The notes under the pieces are model-generated. The model was not told where the DNA came from, did not search any database, and saw only the letters and a list, made by a program, of their open reading frames with translations. Source: Campanula takesimana (Eukaryota; Streptophyta; Magnoliopsida; Asterales; Campanulaceae). From it: a stretch of 64,000 bases of DNA. The stretch is taken from assembly GCA_026119855.1 (NCBI GenBank), contig JAOWBW010000864.1:310001-374000 (forward strand), written 5' to 3'. Each line of letters starts with the position of its first letter. Positions within the stretch are counted from its first letter, which is position 1. The position numbers were made by a program, and so were the translations under genes. This document shows, in pieces, positions 61,866 through 64,000 of this stretch.

Positions 61866-64000
61866 CTATGGCTTATTCTTGATACAGGCCACTCCGGCAG
61901 GGGTTCTGAATTTTACTTTCTGATGGGGGATGGACGCTACAATCCCCAAGGCAACCTGGGCCGTCATTCCTAAGATGGCGTTGAATTGTGACTTTATATC
62001 TATCACCATAAAATTTACTTTGGCGGTTTTGGAGAATTCCTTCTCTCCGATTGTCACTTCGAATTCAATCATTCCCATGACTTTGATGGTGTGGTTGGTA
62101 AAACCTTCCAGCAGGCCTGCATAGGGGGCCAGCTTTGCCTGTTCCATGCCCATCTTTTTTAAGCAATGATAATAGAGGATGTCCCTCGACGCACCGGTGT
62201 CTATTAGGACCCTTCCGATGTCGGCACGCCCAACGGCGATGTCGATGGTGAGTGGTTGAGTGGAGTGAAATAAGGTGGCAGCAAGCTCGGACCGTTTGAA
62301 AGATATTACTTCTTCCTCTTCCTGAGGAATTGGAGGAATTAGGTATATCCTTTCCAGCCTCCTGATCTGAGTTTCCAACTGGGCGTTACTAGCCGGCTCG
62401 ATCCCGATAAAGTCAATTCGGAGTTGTTTGTTATCTCCTTCGGGCTCGGGCTCGGCGGTCCTTTTTCCGGGACCTTTGTTGCCCCCAGTATTATTTGTCC
62501 TCGCTACCCACTCTTTCAACTTTCCCTGGTAGATCTGACCTTGCAATGCCCTTTTCAGGTTCATGCAGTTTTCCGTGGAGTGCCCGTGGTCGCTATGGAA
62601 CGTACAGTATTGGTTCGGGTCACGCTGCCATGCAGGTTTGCTCAATGGAGGGGGGGCCGGCAATTCCACCGACCTCATTACCACCTCTCTAGGGGCAGTG
62701 AATGGGGTGAAGTCTTTGAACGCGTCAGTTCGGCGAGTGCGGTTTCTCCCAGGCCGCGAGCTCGTTTCAGGCTCTGCCTTAGGCTCGATTCGTTCTTTTA
62801 CGGGTTTCCGGGCTACCTCAGGCACGTACGGCTCTTCTGAGCCCGCCACTGTTATAGCTCTCTCATACATCTTTTCAACTCCGCTTGGTTTGCGAAGTGA
62901 GAATTCCTTTTTGAGGGCTTGGCAAGTCAAACCTCCCATGAAACATAACTCTATATCCCTCTTTTCCAGATCGACTATTTGCTCTGTCATCTTCTGGAAG
63001 CGGGTGATATAGGATGCAGTGCTTTCCTGGGTTTGCTGGCGGATTCGGATCAAATCCTCTTTCGGCCTCGCTGTTACTCCGGCCCCGGCAAACGAATTGA
63101 GGAAATTGCTTCTCAACATGTCATAGCTCGTGATTGAGCCTTGATTATAGGCCAGGAGCCAAGATAAGGCTTTTCCTTGAAAGGTTGAGGCCAGTGCCTT
63201 GCACTTGATGGCTTCAGACTCCGTAAATATGGACATCTGGACCTCGAACCATCCCACATGGCTTTTAGCACTAGTGGCACCGGAATACGAATCCAGGGAA
63301 GGGAGGCGGCGATTTGTGATGGGCGAGTTCTTGATTTCGTCGGTGAAGGCGTCTAGGGCCGATGCGGATTTTTTCGGACTCCCTTTCTGCTCTTTCCACA
63401 GTTCCTTGATCATTTTCTCCATAGTGGGGGTTATTCCGTGAGTTCTCGCGGTCCTTCCGCTTTGGGTCGCTCGGGTGATTCCTCCCGCGTTGGATTTGGT
63501 GGGAGTCCTATGATTTTTATTTTTTGAGGAGGGGGGATTCTTTCTTGGCTGGGATTCTCCCTCACCTTCGGGCTCACCTAGTGATTCCTCCTCCTCTTCC
63601 TGATCATAGTACTCCTCGTCGTCATCGTCAGAGATGTCCTCGACATTTTTGCTCTGGAATTTGCTAAGGCCTGGCTTGTCCACATAGGACTTTCCAGCCT
63701 TTTTGGCCCTGTTTTCCTCTTCCAACAGTTGAATGGTTTGAGCGTTAATATTTAACTGTTGGGCCACCAGACGTGACTGTTCCTGGAGGGCGGCTAACAT
63801 GAGCTTCCTCTGGTTTGTCGCGGGTGGTGGTGCTTTTGCGCCTTTAGAGGCAGTGATCTGTGTTCTCAGATCTGATTCTCTTCTTTTTCGAGTTGGGCTT
63901 TTAGAAAACCCACTCCTATTTCCCAAACGGTCATGAATTGACCAGCCCTCAGACGCGGCCTTAGGCCTGTTGGCTGAAGGGGTCACTAGTTCGTGCTCTT
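61866..64000 (-). CDS. TAT gag and protease, N-terminus beyond the window
   Basis: The frame is open from the right window edge (no start seen; it reads on past 63986) to TAG 61868-61866, about 711 codons. N-terminal acidic region (EDISDDDDEEYYDQEEEEES). Capsid-like retrotransposon gag domain about residues 210-370: RRLPSLDSYSGATSAKSHV, KCKALASTFQGKALSWL, FLNSFAGAGVTARPKEDLIR. Cys/His motif CTFHSDHGHSTENC. Protease with LIDTGASRDILYYHCLKKMG near residue 590. This part of the element is intact. Confidence 0.88.
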   Translation of the reverse strand, partial: EHELVTPSANRPKAASEGWSIHDRLGNRSGFSKSPTRKRRESDLRTQITASKGAKAPPPATNQRKLMLAALQEQSRLVAQQLNINAQTIQLLEEENRAKKAGKSYVDKPGLSKFQSKNVEDISDDDDEEYYDQEEEEESLGEPEGEGESQPRKNPPSSKNKNHRTPTKSNAGGITRATQSGRTARTHGITPTMEKMIKELWKEQKGSPKKSASALDAFTDEIKNSPITNRRLPSLDSYSGATSAKSHVGWFEVQMSIFTESEAIKCKALASTFQGKALSWLLAYNQGSITSYDMLRSNFLNSFAGAGVTARPKEDLIRIRQQTQESTASYITRFQKMTEQIVDLEKRDIELCFMGGLTCQALKKEFSLRKPSGVEKMYERAITVAGSEEPYVPEVARKPVKERIEPKAEPETSSRPGRNRTRRTDAFKDFTPFTAPREVVMRSVELPAPPPLSKPAWQRDPNQYCTFHSDHGHSTENCMNLKRALQGQIYQGKLKEWVARTNNTGGNKGPGKRTAEPEPEGDNKQLRIDFIGIEPASNAQLETQIRRLERIYLIPPIPQEEEEVISFKRSELAATLFHSTQPLTIDIAVGRADIGRVLIDTGASRDILYYHCLKKMGMEQAKLAPYAGLLEGFTNHTIKVMGMIEFEVTIGEKEFSKTAKVNFMVIDIKSQFNAILGMTAQVALGIVASIPHQKVKFRTPAGVACIKNKP

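Larger units (their letters stand above)
51016..64000 (-). mobile_element. TAT-lineage Ty3/gypsy element, decayed, right end beyond window
   Basis: Read right to left: gag-protease (64000-61866), linker (61808-61470), RT-RNase H-second RNase H (61464-59566), integrase (59565-58336), then a 3' region with plus-strand ORFs. A second RNase H after the usual one and a CTFHSDHGHSTENC-type gag motif identify the TAT (Ogre/Retand-like) group. Coding is broken by stops at 61866-61868, 61827-61829, 59566-59568, 59059-59061 and 58906-58908 and a frameshift near 61490. The left LTR must lie left of about 52150, but its ends cannot be verified because the other LTR is outside the window. A solo LTR (55431-56957) has inserted. 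Confidence 0.8.

Noticed and set aside
62424..63012. Plus-strand open frames of 138-149 codons opposite TAT gag
   Set aside because: They are shadows of the intact gag frame, unlike the plus-strand ORFs at 52414-57147, which have their own domain features.

Overview
The window is nuclear DNA of a flowering plant, most likely a eudicot. It holds one spliced plant gene (a MAP kinase phosphatase of the MKP1 type), a broken plant-specific DUF674 gene, plant lineages of LTR retrotransposons (Sirevirus-like Ty1/copia, a TAT-like Ty3/gypsy and LARD-type non-autonomous elements), a LINE remnant, and many short MITEs with CTCCCTCCGTC-type or hAT-type ends. There are no bacterial operons, CRISPR arrays, rRNA or tRNA genes. 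I cannot name the species.

Layout. 1-1257: a possible coding exon leaving the left edge, then the 3' part of a DUF674 gene. 1258-12960: a nested insertion that splits this DUF674 gene. The outer non-autonomous LTR element (minus strand) has its right LTR interrupted by an 8.8-kb LARD with 3.15-kb LTRs (2922-11746) and by a 934-bp hairpin-ended DNA transposon (11942-12875). 12961-13597: the 5' part of the DUF674 gene. 13600-19500: MITEs nested in MITEs, a second DUF674 exon scrap and a solo LTR. 19495-30957: a minus-strand LINE remnant (zinc-binding and RNase H region) split by a complete Sirevirus-like element (19893-29808) with gag-pol and an env-like ORF. 31268-38255: a second Sirevirus-like element, internally deleted but with one long open frame and a third, internal LTR. 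38256-42095: MITE-rich spacer.

42096-48560: the MKP1 gene on the minus strand. One 2520-bp coding exon and a 57-bp last coding exon flank a 3.3-kb intron full of MITEs and tandem duplications; a probable 5'-leader intron and a short upstream ORF lie before it. 48560-50800: spacer with two hAT-type MITEs whose 8-bp target duplications are intact.

50800-64000: a decayed TAT-lineage Ty3/gypsy element on the minus strand. Gag-protease, RT-RNaseH-second RNaseH and integrase run right to left, with gag leaving the right edge. Its 3' part carries long open frames on the opposite (plus) strand behind a TATA box, and these are themselves split by a solo LTR.

The most informative signals are insertions whose target-site duplications let the pre-insertion reading frame be followed (DUF674, LINE RNase H, antisense ORF). 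Others are palindrome arrays in the LARD LTRs, clusters of CAACTG/CAGTTG at matching places in both Sirevirus-like elements, a mosaic gag, and the antisense transcription unit of the TAT element. All coordinates come from reading the sequence by eye. No database search was run, so family names rest on motifs I recognise.
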